Below are positions 53,496 through 61,682 of a stretch of 64,000 bases of DNA, one piece after another. Position numbers and translations under genes: made by a program. This stretch comes from Simplicispira sedimenti (lineage in GTDB: Bacteria; Pseudomonadota; Gammaproteobacteria; Burkholderiales; Burkholderiaceae_C): the NCBI RefSeq assembly GCF_022760965.1, contig NZ_JAKVIJ010000007.1:135402-199401 (forward strand), written 5' to 3'. Within the stretch, counting starts at the first letter, position 1; each line of letters opens with the position of its first letter. The notes below the pieces were generated by a model. It saw only the letters and a list, made by a program, of their open reading frames with translations, searched no databases and was not told the DNA's origin.

Positions 53496-54692
53496 ATGAC
53501 CGCTTCCATCCCGGCCACCTCGCCCCACGTGATGAACACCTATGGCCGCGTGCCCATCGCACTGCAGCGCGGCCAGGGCTGCCGCGTGTGGGACGTGAAC
53601 GGCAAGGAGTACCTCGACGCGCTGGGCGGCATCGCCGTCAACACCCTGGGCCACAACCACGCCAAGCTGGTGCCCGCGCTGCAACACCAGCTCACGCAGC
53701 TCATCCACACCTCCAACTACTACCACGTGCCCTTGCAGGAGCAACTGGCCCAGTTGCTGGTCGAGCGCTCGGGCATGAGCAACGTGTTCTTCTGCAACTC
53801 GGGCCTGGAGGCCAACGAGGCCGCGCTCAAGATCGCACGCAAGTTCGGCCACGACCAGGGCATCGAGAAGCCCGAAGTGGTGGTCTATGAGAAGGCCTTC
53901 CATGGCCGCTCCATCGCCACGCTGTCGGCCACGGGCAACCCCAAGGTGCAGGCCGGCTTCGGTCCGCTGGTGGAAGGCTTCATCCGCGTACCGCAGAACG
54001 ACATCGAGGCCCTGCGCCGCGCCACCGAAGGCAACCCCAACGTGGTGGCCGTGTTCTTCGAGACCATCCAGGGCGAAGGCGGCGTGAACCCCATGCGCAT
54101 CGAATACCTGCAGCAACTGCGCAAGCTCTGTGACGAGCGCGGCTGGCTGATGATGATCGACGAAGTGCAGTGCGGCATGGGCCGCACCGGCAAGTGGTTT
54201 GCCCACCAGTGGGCCAACATCGTGCCCGACGTGATGCCCCTGGCCAAAGGCCTGGGCTCGGGCGTGCCCGTGGGCGCCGTGGTGGCCGGCCCCAAGGCCG
54301 CCAACGTGCTGCAACCAGGCAACCACGGCACCACCTTCGGCGGCAACCCGCTGGCCATGCGCGCGGGGTTGGAAACCATCCGCATCATGGAAGAAGACGG
54401 CCTGCTGCAGAACGCCGCCAGCGTGGGCGCACACCTGCAGGCTGCGCTGCGCGCCGCACTGGGCAGTTTGAGCGGCGTGAAGGAAGTGCGCGGCCAGGGC
54501 CTGATGATCGGTGTGGAGCTGGACAAGCCCTGCGGCGCCCTGGTGGGCCGTGCGGCCGAGGCCGGCCTGCTCATCAGCGTGACAGCCGAGAGCGTGATCC
54601 GCATCGTGCCGCCGCTCATCCTCACCACCGCCGAGGCCGACGAAATCGTCGCCCGGCTCACCCCCCTGGTCCAGGCCTTGCTGGCCGAATGA
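53496..54692 (+). CDS. argD: Acetylornithine/succinylornithine aminotransferase-type ArgD
   Basis: Class III PLP aminotransferase for arginine synthesis; 398 residues. The start at 53496 has GGAG ten bases upstream. Family marks are LGGIAVNTLGHNHAKLVPAL, NSGLEANEAALKIARK, IDEVQCGMGRTGKWFAHQW and the PLP lysine in MPLAKGLGSGVPVG, with NHGTTFGGNPLAMRAG after it. It is 17 bases before argF and is probably co-transcribed with it. Confidence 0.95.
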   Translation: MTASIPATSPHVMNTYGRVPIALQRGQGCRVWDVNGKEYLDALGGIAVNTLGHNHAKLVPALQHQLTQLIHTSNYYHVPLQEQLAQLLVERSGMSNVFFCNSGLEANEAALKIARKFGHDQGIEKPEVVVYEKAFHGRSIATLSATGNPKVQAGFGPLVEGFIRVPQNDIEALRRATEGNPNVVAVFFETIQGEGGVNPMRIEYLQQLRKLCDERGWLMMIDEVQCGMGRTGKWFAHQWANIVPDVMPLAKGLGSGVPVGAVVAGPKAANVLQPGNHGTTFGGNPLAMRAGLETIRIMEEDGLLQNAASVGAHLQAALRAALGSLSGVKEVRGQGLMIGVELDKPCGALVGRAAEAGLLISVTAESVIRIVPPLILTTAEADEIVARLTPLVQALLAE

Positions 54693-54709
54693 GCCCCTGC
54701 GAGACAGCC

Positions 54710-55630
54710 ATGAAACACTACCTGCAGTTCAACGACTTCAGCGCCGACGAATACGCCTACCTGCTCGAACGCGCCGCGTTCATCAAGAAGAAGTTCAAGG
54801 CCTACGAAAAGTACCAGCCCCTGGCCGACCGCACGCTGGCCATGATCTTCGAGAAGGCCAGCACGCGCACGCGCGTGAGCTTCGAGGCCGGCATGTACCA
54901 GATGGGCGGCAGCGTGGTGCACCTGACCACGGGCGACAGCCAGCTCGGCCGCGCCGAACCCATCGAGGACAGCGCGCGCGTCATCAGCCGCATGACCGAC
55001 CTGGTGATGATCCGCACCTTCGAGCAGGCCAAGATCGAACGCTTTGCGCAGTATTCGCGCGTGCCCGTCATCAACGGCCTGACCAACGAATTCCACCCCT
55101 GCCAGATCCTGGCCGACATCTTCACCTACATCGAACACCGCGGCTCCATCGCAGGCAAGACCGTGGCCTGGGTGGGCGACGGCAACAACATGGCCAACAC
55201 CTGGCTACAGGCCGCGCAACTGCTGGGCTTCAAGGTGCACGTGAGCACGCCACGCGGCTACGAAGTCGATGAAAAATTGGCCGTTGGGGCAGGTGGAATC
55301 AGCGCAGACAGCTATCAATTTTTCAGCAACCCGCTCGAAGCCTGCCAGGGCGCAGACCTGGTCACCACCGACGTGTGGACCAGCATGGGCTATGAGGCCG
55401 AGAACGAAGCGCGCAAGAAGGCCTTTGCCGACTGGTGCGTGGACGCCGAGATGATGGCCGCCGCCAAGCCCGATGCCCTGTTCATGCACTGCCTGCCCGC
55501 GCACCGAGGCGAAGAAGTCGATGCCGACGTGATCGACGGCCCCCAATCCGTGGTGTGGGATGAGGCAGAAAACAGGATGCACGTGCAAAAGGCACTCATG
55601 GAGTACCTTTTGCTCGGCCGCGTGGCCTGA
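54710..55630 (+). CDS. argF: Ornithine carbamoyltransferase
   Basis: Makes citrulline from ornithine and carbamoyl phosphate; 306 residues. Carbamoyl-phosphate site STRTR (51-55), HPCQILADIFTY (around 130), the ornithine-binding VWTSMG and the HCLPAHRGEEV segment (around 263) are complete. Residues about 188-206 (EKLAVGAGGISADSYQFFS) are encoded by DNA that matches a dispersed repeat copy in layout and length (56 bases, ends AAAATTGGCC and AGCGCAGACAGCTAT). The region is a surface loop before the NPLEACQGADLVTTDVW segment, so it may tolerate this. Confidence 0.96.
   Translation: MKHYLQFNDFSADEYAYLLERAAFIKKKFKAYEKYQPLADRTLAMIFEKASTRTRVSFEAGMYQMGGSVVHLTTGDSQLGRAEPIEDSARVISRMTDLVMIRTFEQAKIERFAQYSRVPVINGLTNEFHPCQILADIFTYIEHRGSIAGKTVAWVGDGNNMANTWLQAAQLLGFKVHVSTPRGYEVDEKLAVGAGGISADSYQFFSNPLEACQGADLVTTDVWTSMGYEAENEARKKAFADWCVDAEMMAAAKPDALFMHCLPAHRGEEVDADVIDGPQSVVWDEAENRMHVQKALMEYLLLGRVA
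55273..55328 (+). repeat. Two-hairpin dispersed repeat, copy 8, within argF
   Basis: AAAATTGGCC, 18 bases, AGCGCAGACAGCTAT, 13 bases ending AGCA. The copy at 56635-56690 has the same four blocks with the same spacing and total length. It is translated in frame as residues 188-206 of ArgF. Confidence 0.7.
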
Positions 55631-55641
55631 TTTTTGACTCC

Positions 55642-56319
55642 ATGCCCTGGCGCCGCCAGCCCGCCCACAGCGCCGAACTGCTGGCGCAGTGGCAGTCCCT
55701 GGGCCAGACGCTGGGCCGGGACACCCCTGCGTGGAACGCAGAAGGACGGTGCCTGTTGCGCAGCTGGGCCCGCTGGCCGCGTGCCTACCACGACACCACG
55801 CACCTGGGGGCCTGCCTGGAGCACCTGCGCACGCTGCGCACCGCCCAGCCCGGCGCACTGCAAGACCCGGTGGCCGTGGAACTGGCCCTGTGGTACCACG
55901 ACGCCATCTACTGGCCCTGGAGCACGCACAACGAGGCGCGCAGCGCCGACTGGGCCGCGCGCTTTCTGCGCGGCCAGTCCTTGCCCGAAACCCTGGTGGC
56001 GCAGGTGCACCAGCACATCCTGGACACACGCCACCAGCCCGGTCCGCTGACGGGCGATGCGCAGTGGGTGGTGGACATCGACCTGGCCATCCTGGGCCAG
56101 AACCCGGCGGTGTACGACCGCTTCGAGCGCAACGTGCGCCGCGAATACTTCTTCGTGCGCTGGCCGCGCTACGTCGCGGGCCGCAGCGCGGTGCTGCGCG
56201 GCTTCCTCGACCGCCCGCGCATCTATGGCACCGATGCGTTCCACGAACGCTACGAGGCCGCCGCGCGCCAGAACCTTGAACGCGCCCTGGCCGCGCTGCA
56301 CACACCGCCCCGCCCATGA
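55642..56319 (+). CDS. HD-domain-like predicted metal-dependent phosphohydrolase
   Basis: A 225-residue protein with a helical HD-type pattern: AYHDTTHLGACLEHLRTL (His50, His54), LALWYHDAIYWPWSTHNEAR (His-Asp at 86-87) and a distal VVDIDLAILGQNP with an Asp pair. The His...HD...D order is that of the HD superfamily, which hydrolyses phosphate esters; the substrate is unknown. The gene follows argF by 11 bases and its stop overlaps the next start. Confidence 0.8.
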   Translation: MPWRRQPAHSAELLAQWQSLGQTLGRDTPAWNAEGRCLLRSWARWPRAYHDTTHLGACLEHLRTLRTAQPGALQDPVAVELALWYHDAIYWPWSTHNEARSADWAARFLRGQSLPETLVAQVHQHILDTRHQPGPLTGDAQWVVDIDLAILGQNPAVYDRFERNVRREYFFVRWPRYVAGRSAVLRGFLDRPRIYGTDAFHERYEAAARQNLERALAALHTPPRP

Positions 56320-56630
56320 CCCACCCTTGCCTCACCTGCGGCGCCTGCTGCGCAAGTTTTCGCGTGGACTTCTCGGTGTACGAAACCCAGGAGCTGGGTG
56401 GTGACGTACCCGACGGCCTGGCGGTGGAAGTGACCGACACCCTGCGCCGCATGCGCGGCACCGACCACAGCCCCCCGCGCTGCGCTGCCCTCACCGGCAA
56501 GGTGGGCACCCAGGCCGCCTGCGGCATTTACGAATGGCGCCCCTCGCCCTGCCGCGAGTTCGCACCCGGCAGTCCGGCCTGTGAGCGCGCGCGGCAGCGC
56601 CACGGGCTGGGGGCCTACCCTGATAATTGA
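56316..56630 (+). CDS. YkgJ-family Cys-cluster protein
   Basis: A 104-residue protein with the YkgJ metal- or Fe-S-binding pattern: CLTCGACCASFRVDF near the start, then CAALTG, CGIYEWRPSPCREFAP and CERAR. Its start overlaps the preceding stop by four bases (ATGA), so the two are coupled. The function is unknown. A dispersed repeat begins four bases after its stop. Confidence 0.88.
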   Translation: MTHPCLTCGACCASFRVDFSVYETQELGGDVPDGLAVEVTDTLRRMRGTDHSPPRCAALTGKVGTQAACGIYEWRPSPCREFAPGSPACERARQRHGLGAYPDN

Positions 56631-56634
56631 ATGG

Positions 56635-56690
56635 AAAATTGGCCTCTAACGCTTACCAGACAAGCGCAGGCAGCTATATTTTTAATAGCA
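56635..56690 (+). repeat. Two-hairpin dispersed repeat, copy 9
   Basis: AAAATTGGCC, TCTAACGCTTACCAGACA, AGCGCAGGCAGCTAT, ATTTTTAATAGCA. Stem one is CGCTT ... AAGCG and stem two GCTAT ... ATAGC. This is the clearest full copy and sits between the YkgJ gene and the feo genes. Confidence 0.8.
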
Positions 56691-56705
56691 TTCTTGGCGC
56701 AAGCG

Positions 56706-56948
56706 CTACGGCTGTGAGTGCATCCACAGCGTCTTGCCGGTAGCGGCCTGCCGCGCGGCCGGGTCTGCCGGGGTGGCGCAACCGCCGCAGTCGCTGCACG
56801 ATCCGCAGGAGGGCGCCTTGCCCAGCGCGGGCCGCACACGGCCCAGGCGTTTGCGCAGGGTGGCGGGCATCCAGTACCACAGCGCGTAGAGCGCGGCCAG
56901 CAGCACGATGGCGCCCACTGCCAGGTTTTGCCACAGTGCACCGTGCAT
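56706..56948 (-). CDS. FeoB-associated Cys-rich membrane protein
   Basis: An 80-residue protein: one N-terminal membrane helix (WQNLAVGAIVLLAALYALWY) and a Cys-rich tail with CGSCSDCGGCATP. This layout (helix plus CxxCxxCxxC) is that of small proteins often found beside feoB in ferrous iron uptake, sometimes in place of FeoC. A role as an Fe-S sensor or assembly aid is inferred. It starts three bases after the feoB stop. Confidence 0.85.
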   Translation of the reverse strand: MHGALWQNLAVGAIVLLAALYALWYWMPATLRKRLGRVRPALGKAPSCGSCSDCGGCATPADPAARQAATGKTLWMHSQP

Positions 56949-56951
56949 GGT

Positions 56952-58814
56952 TCAGCCTCCCAGGGCCACCGTGAGGTGGTAGGTGGCGGCACTGGCGGCA
57001 TAGGCCAGCGCAAACATGTAGCTGGCCATGAGCAAGGCCATGCGCCAGGAGTTGGTCTCGCGCCGCACCGTGGCCAGGGTGGCAATGCACTGCGGCGCAA
57101 AGACAAACCACACCAGCAGCGACAGCGCCGTGGCCAGCGACCACTGCTGCGCGATCAGCGTACCCAGTTGCGCCGCAGCTTCGTCGCCCGTGGCCGACAG
57201 CGCATACACCGTGCCCAGCGCACTGACCACCACTTCGCGCGCCGCCATGGCGGGCACCAGCGCAATAGCAATTTGCCAGTTGAAACCCAGCGGCGCGAAC
57301 AGCGGCTCCAGCGCACGGCCCAACTGGCCCGCCAGGCTGTAGTAAATGGCTGATTCAGTGGCGCCCTCGGGCGGCGCCGGAAAGGTGGACAGCACCCACA
57401 GCAGCACCGACAGGGCCAGGATGATGCCGCCCACCCGCTTGATGAAGATGCTGGCGCGCTCGTACAGGCCCTGGGCCAGGCTGCGCAGCGCGGGCAGCCG
57501 GTACGGGGGCAGCTCCATGATGAGCGGCGTGGGCCGCACCGTGCCGCGCCAGAGCTTGAGCACGGCCGCCACGGCCATGGCGCTGAAAATGCCGCCCACG
57601 TAGAGCGCGAACATCACCAGGCCCTGCAGATTGAACAGTCCCGCCACCGTGCGCTCAGGAATGAAGGCGGCAATCAAGAGCGCATACACCGGCAGGCGTG
57701 CCGAACAGGTCATGAGCGGCGCAATGAAGATGGTGACCAGCCGCTCGCGCCAGTGCGTGATGGTGCGCGTGGCCATGATGCCCGGAATGGCGCAGGCAAA
57801 GCTCGACAGCAGCGGAATGAACGAACGCCCCGACAGCCCCACGCTGCCCATCACGCGGTCGAGCAGAAAGGCCGCGCGCGGCAGGTAGCCCGAATCCTCC
57901 AGCGTGAGGATGAAGAAGAACAGGATGACGATCTGCGGCAGGAACACCAGCACGCCCCCGGCCCCGGCCACAATGCCCTCGACCAGCAGGCTGCGCAGCA
58001 GGCCCTCGGGCAATTGCGACTGCAACCACTCGCCCACCGCCCCCACGCCGGACTCGATGGCGTCCATGGGCACGGCGGCCCAGCTGAACACCGCCTGGAA
58101 CATCAAAAACATGGTGGCCGCCAGCACCAGCATGCCCCACAGCGGGTGCAGCACCACGCGGTCGATGGCATCGTCGCGCCGCAGCAGGCCTTCAGGCTCG
58201 CACACCGCCAGGCGCAGGATGCGGCGCACCTCTTGCTGCGTTTGCAGCACCTGCGCCGGGCCTTGCGGTTGCCAGGCAGACGCCTGGGCACCACCGGCGG
58301 GCTGCCAGCCGTCCAGCCACTGCACCAGCGCACTCGCGCCGTCCTTGCGGATGCCCACGGTCTCCACCACGGGCATGCCCAGTTCGCGCTCCAGCAACGC
58401 GCGGTCGATGGCGATGCCCTGGCGGCGCGCGGCATCGCTCATGTTCATCGCCACCACCATGGGCAGGCCCATGGCGCGCGCCTCCAGCACCATGCGCAGG
58501 CCCAGTTGCAGCTTGGTGGCATCGACCACGCAGACCAGCAGGTCGGGCGCGGCCTCACCCGCGCGCTGGCCGGTGACCACGTCGCGCGTCACGGCCTCAT
58601 CGGCACTCAGGGCGTTGAGGCTGTAGGCACCCGGCAGGTCCAGCACGCGCACGGCCTTGCCCGCGGGCGTGGTGAGCACGCCCTCCTTGCGCTCGACCGT
58701 GACCCCGGCGTAATTGGCCACCTTCTGGCGGCTGCCGGTCAGCAGGTTGAACAGGGCGGTCTTGCCGCAGTTGGGATGGCCCAGCAGGGCCAGGCGCATG
58801 GCAGCGGCGCTCAC
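56952..58814 (-). CDS. feoB: Ferrous iron transporter FeoB
   Basis: Inner-membrane Fe(II) importer with a fused GTPase; 620 residues, shorter than the 773 of E. coli. The G1 loop is GHPNCGKTALFN (12-23), G3 DLPGAYSLNALSADE, G4 MNMSD. The membrane part has two Gate domains with RSFIPLLSSFACAIPGIMAT and the central FeoB_C segment. GTG at 58814 is chosen because GGAGG lies seven bases upstream; an internal ATG at 58799 lacks one. feoA precedes it and a Cys-rich protein follows. Confidence 0.93.
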   Translation of the reverse strand: MSAAAMRLALLGHPNCGKTALFNLLTGSRQKVANYAGVTVERKEGVLTTPAGKAVRVLDLPGAYSLNALSADEAVTRDVVTGQRAGEAAPDLLVCVVDATKLQLGLRMVLEARAMGLPMVVAMNMSDAARRQGIAIDRALLERELGMPVVETVGIRKDGASALVQWLDGWQPAGGAQASAWQPQGPAQVLQTQQEVRRILRLAVCEPEGLLRRDDAIDRVVLHPLWGMLVLAATMFLMFQAVFSWAAVPMDAIESGVGAVGEWLQSQLPEGLLRSLLVEGIVAGAGGVLVFLPQIVILFFFILTLEDSGYLPRAAFLLDRVMGSVGLSGRSFIPLLSSFACAIPGIMATRTITHWRERLVTIFIAPLMTCSARLPVYALLIAAFIPERTVAGLFNLQGLVMFALYVGGIFSAMAVAAVLKLWRGTVRPTPLIMELPPYRLPALRSLAQGLYERASIFIKRVGGIILALSVLLWVLSTFPAPPEGATESAIYYSLAGQLGRALEPLFAPLGFNWQIAIALVPAMAAREVVVSALGTVYALSATGDEAAAQLGTLIAQQWSLATALSLLVWFVFAPQCIATLATVRRETNSWRMALLMASYMFALAYAASAATYHLTVALGG

Positions 58815-58875
58815 TGGCTGGCCTCCGTGCTTTGCATGACGGTGCGAGCCCGCTGGAGAACGGCCCGGTGCGCGC

Positions 58876-59193
58876 TCATGCCGCAGCGCCCTGCATCGGT
58901 GGCGTGGTGCTGATGCGCACCAGCGCCGCCTCGCGCTTGCGCAGCGCAAAGGTGGTGCGCCCCACACGCACGGCCATGGGCTCGCCCGCCGGAAAGGCCC
59001 GCGCCACCACATGCACGCGCTCGCCGGGCAGGAAACCGATCTCCAGCAGGCGCAGCAACAGGTCGCCGTCTTCGGCCGCCGCTTCCATGTGCAGGCCCTG
59101 CACCCAGGCATTGGTGCGCAGGGGCAGGTCGGCAAGACCGGCCTCACCTGTCACCACGGGGGCCGGAGCGGCCAGGGGAATCACTGCGTCCAT
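58876..59193 (-). CDS. feoA: FeoA ferrous iron transport protein
   Basis: Small SH3-like cytoplasmic partner of FeoB; 105 residues. After a Pro/Ala-rich start of about 35 residues comes the FeoA domain: LLLRLLEIGFLPGERVHVVA, RVGRTTFALRKREAALVRIS. The Fur-like box and promoter upstream indicate iron control. Confidence 0.9.
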   Translation of the reverse strand: MDAVIPLAAPAPVVTGEAGLADLPLRTNAWVQGLHMEAAAEDGDLLLRLLEIGFLPGERVHVVARAFPAGEPMAVRVGRTTFALRKREAALVRISTTPPMQGAAA

Positions 59194-59202
59194 AATGTTC
59201 TA

Positions 59203-59221
59203 AATAAAAACCATTATTATT
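59203..59221 (-). promoter_or_regulatory. Candidate Fur box upstream of feoA
   Basis: On the minus strand AATAATAATGGTTTTTATT matches the Fur 19-bp consensus at about 12 positions. It lies just downstream of the -10 element, where bound Fur would block transcription. Confidence 0.55.
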
Positions 59222-59226
59222 TGCGA

Positions 59227-59255
59227 ATTGTAGGCGGACGCCTCTTTCCAGGCAA
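59227..59255 (-). promoter_or_regulatory. Promoter of feoAB
   Basis: Minus-strand TTGCCT - 17 bases - TACAAT is a good sigma-70 promoter, with the -10 element 33 bases before the feoA start. Confidence 0.65.
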
Positions 59256-59326
59256 GACGTACCGCCGCCCCATCCCGTGCAGTCTTGCGCTGGATCAAGC
59301 CACCGGGGCGCGCGGGATAATGCCCC

Positions 59327-59956
59327 ATGCCTCGCCTTTGGGACATCTCCCCCGCCCTGCACCCTGGCACGCCGGTGTACCCCGGCGACACGCCCCTGCG
59401 CCTGCACTGGACCAGCAGCCTGGGCCCAGGGTGCGCCGTCAACGTGGGCGCGCTCACCCTCAGCACCCACCTGGGCGCACATGCCGACGCGCCGCTGCAC
59501 TACGACCCCCAGGGAGCCGCCGTGGGCGCCTTGGCGCTGGAGCCCTTTCTGGGCCCCTGCCGCGTGGTGCACGCCCGCGGCAACGCCGCGCTGGTACAGG
59601 TGGCCGACCTGGCCCATGCCCTGAGCGACCCGCTGCCCCCGCGCCTGCTGGTGCGCACGCGAGTACACCCTGCGCCCACGCACTGGGATGCCAACTTCCG
59701 TGCCCTGGCCCCGGCCCTGCTGGAGCACCTGGCCGACCGCGGCCTGCTGCTGGTGGGCCTGGACACGCCCAGCGTGGACCCCGCCGACAGCACCGACCTG
59801 CCCAGCCACCAGGTGCTGCGCCAACGCGATCTGCGCGTGCTGGAAAACCTGGTGCTCGACGAGGTGCCCGAGGGCGACTACGAACTCATCGCCCTGCCGC
59901 TCAAGCTGAGCACCGCCGACGCCTCGCCCGTGCGCGCCGTGCTGCGCGCCCTGTGA
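59327..59956 (+). CDS. kynB: Kynurenine formamidase (arylformamidase) KynB
   Basis: Hydrolyses N-formylkynurenine to kynurenine in tryptophan breakdown; 209 residues, a metal-dependent cyclase-fold enzyme. The key motif THLGAHADAPLHY (about 46-58) carries the metal-binding His and Asp. SVDPADSTDLPSHQVL and LPLKLSTADASPVRAVLRAL are also typical. kynA and kynU are not in the window. Its stop overlaps or abuts the next gene. Confidence 0.93.
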   Translation: MPRLWDISPALHPGTPVYPGDTPLRLHWTSSLGPGCAVNVGALTLSTHLGAHADAPLHYDPQGAAVGALALEPFLGPCRVVHARGNAALVQVADLAHALSDPLPPRLLVRTRVHPAPTHWDANFRALAPALLEHLADRGLLLVGLDTPSVDPADSTDLPSHQVLRQRDLRVLENLVLDEVPEGDYELIALPLKLSTADASPVRAVLRAL

Positions 59957-59973
59957 CCCCCTGCCCCACCGCC

Positions 59974-60894
59974 ATGCAAGCCCTGCTCGACGCCATTGCC
60001 GCCACCCCTTTGCCCACCGAGGCCTGCCGCATCTTCCATGGCCGTGGCGGCCTGCACCCCGGCTGCGAAGGCTGGACGCTGGACGCCTACCCGCCCGTGT
60101 GGGTGTTCACCAGCTTTGAACCCGCCGACGACGCCCTGCTGGCCGCCGTGCACCAGGCCCTGCAAGCGCGCTGGGCCACACTGGCACCCGGCGCCGCACT
60201 GCACTGGGTGTACCAGTGCCGCCACCCGCAGCAACGCGAAACCCGCACCATGGCAGGCCAGGTGCCCGAACCGCATGTGGTGCAGGAAGACGGCGCACGC
60301 TACCTGGTGCATGTGCTGCGCGGGCAGAACCACGGCCTGTTCCTGGACATGGCTGAAGGCCGCCGCTGGGTGCAGCGCCACGCCGCGCAGCACCCCGGCC
60401 TGCGCGTGCTCAACCTGTTTGCCTACACCTGCGCGTTTTCGGTGGCAGCGCTGCGCGCAGGCGCGGCCCAGGTGGTCAACGTGGACATGGCCGGGGGCGC
60501 ACTGACCACGGGGCGGCAGAACCACCGGCTCAATGGGCTGGAGGCCGGCGCCCTGTTCTGGGACCACGACATCTTCAGCTCCTGGGGCAAGATCACGCGC
60601 CATGGCCCCTACGGCCTGGTCATCATCGACCCGCCCAGCTACCAGAAAGGCAGCTTCGTCGCCACCAAGGACTACGCGCGCCTGCTGCGCCGCCTGCCCG
60701 ACCTGCTGGCCCCCGGCGGCCACGCCCTGCTGTGCCTGAACGCCCCCGAACTGGACAGCGCCTTCCTGCACCAGCAGGTGCAGGAGCAGGCACCCACACT
60801 GCAATTCGTCGAGCGCCTGGCCAACCCCGCCACCTTTGCCGACGCCCAGCCCGAGCGGGCACTCAAGGTGCTGGTGTACTGGGAGGCGGAGTGA
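59974..60894 (+). CDS. RlmI/RlmK-like rRNA cytosine methyltransferase
   Basis: A 306-residue class I methyltransferase of the type that makes 5-methylcytidine in 23S rRNA (RlmI group), but without the N-terminal PUA domain. Marks: LFLDMAEGRRWVQRHA, LNLFAYTCAFSVAALRAGA (SAM site), VNVDMAGGALTTGRQNHRLN, and the DPPSYQKGSF catalytic segment. Target position is not predictable. A GTG at 59953 overlapping the kynB stop (GTGA) could also be the start, so it is probably coupled to kynB. Confidence 0.85.
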   Translation: MQALLDAIAATPLPTEACRIFHGRGGLHPGCEGWTLDAYPPVWVFTSFEPADDALLAAVHQALQARWATLAPGAALHWVYQCRHPQQRETRTMAGQVPEPHVVQEDGARYLVHVLRGQNHGLFLDMAEGRRWVQRHAAQHPGLRVLNLFAYTCAFSVAALRAGAAQVVNVDMAGGALTTGRQNHRLNGLEAGALFWDHDIFSSWGKITRHGPYGLVIIDPPSYQKGSFVATKDYARLLRRLPDLLAPGGHALLCLNAPELDSAFLHQQVQEQAPTLQFVERLANPATFADAQPERALKVLVYWEAE

Positions 60895-60942
60895 GCGGGC
60901 TTGTGATCCCTGTTCATGCACCCGCCATGCAAACGTAAGCAC

Positions 60943-61656
60943 ATGAAATCAAAAGCCCTATCTGAACCCGCTTCCTTCGACGAGTTCAAGCGCCGCCTCA
61001 CAAGCTCCTGGCTCCCTGCCTACTGCCATGACCACGGTCGACAATACGCAGAGGCTGGATTTCGCTCGGACTCCATTGACATCGCCGAAATCGACGGCAT
61101 TGACTGCCTTGACGCCATCAACAAAGGGACTGTCTTTGACGTTGGCGGTGGACGCTACCGGGCGGCCATGAGCACCGCAACCGAACCCTTGTTCTGGGAA
61201 GGCTCCCGAAGCGAGGTTCCTCGCCCGATCACGCTTTGGCGCGAACCAGTGATCACATTCGCTGCTGTTGGCCGCCTCGCCAGAGACTTCAGCTGGCCAA
61301 AGCACCTACTTGGCACACAGCCCAGCGGCTGGGCATTTGATCTCGCGGCGCACTCACCCCACGACCCTTCTCGGTACCGAATCCTCGGGGAGGTCAAGAA
61401 GTCCGCCTTTGAGTTTTGGAGGCTGGCTTCTGAGCTACAGCAGCTTGCACTCACTCCGCGCACCGTCAAAGTGAGCGAGAACACAAGAAAAAAGTGGCTT
61501 GCAATAGCCGAACTCAAGCCCCGGATTGTCTGGCTCGTAGGCCCGGCACGGCTTGAGCTGGTACTAGAGGTCACATACGGATCGGGCGACGAAGTGTCGC
61601 TAAACGAAGGCAACGCCTCGCTTCTTCACTGGAATGCGGCTTCTCGCTCAAGCTGA
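60943..61656 (+). CDS. Hypothetical protein with possible PD-(D/E)XK nuclease core
   Basis: A 237-residue cytoplasmic protein of distinctly lower GC and less regular codon use than its neighbours, suggesting later arrival. Around residues 130-155, WAFDLAAHSPHD followed by RYRILGEVKKSAFEFW has an Asp and then Glu-x-Lys, the core pattern of PD-(D/E)XK nucleases. I do not recognise a named family. The start at 60943 (MKSKALSEPAS) is chosen; an ATG at 60916 is in frame. A second unknown gene follows 26 bases on. Confidence 0.65.
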   Translation: MKSKALSEPASFDEFKRRLTSSWLPAYCHDHGRQYAEAGFRSDSIDIAEIDGIDCLDAINKGTVFDVGGGRYRAAMSTATEPLFWEGSRSEVPRPITLWREPVITFAAVGRLARDFSWPKHLLGTQPSGWAFDLAAHSPHDPSRYRILGEVKKSAFEFWRLASELQQLALTPRTVKVSENTRKKWLAIAELKPRIVWLVGPARLELVLEVTYGSGDEVSLNEGNASLLHWNAASRSS

Positions 61657-61682
61657 CCCGGCAGCCGTACAGGATCTGATCC

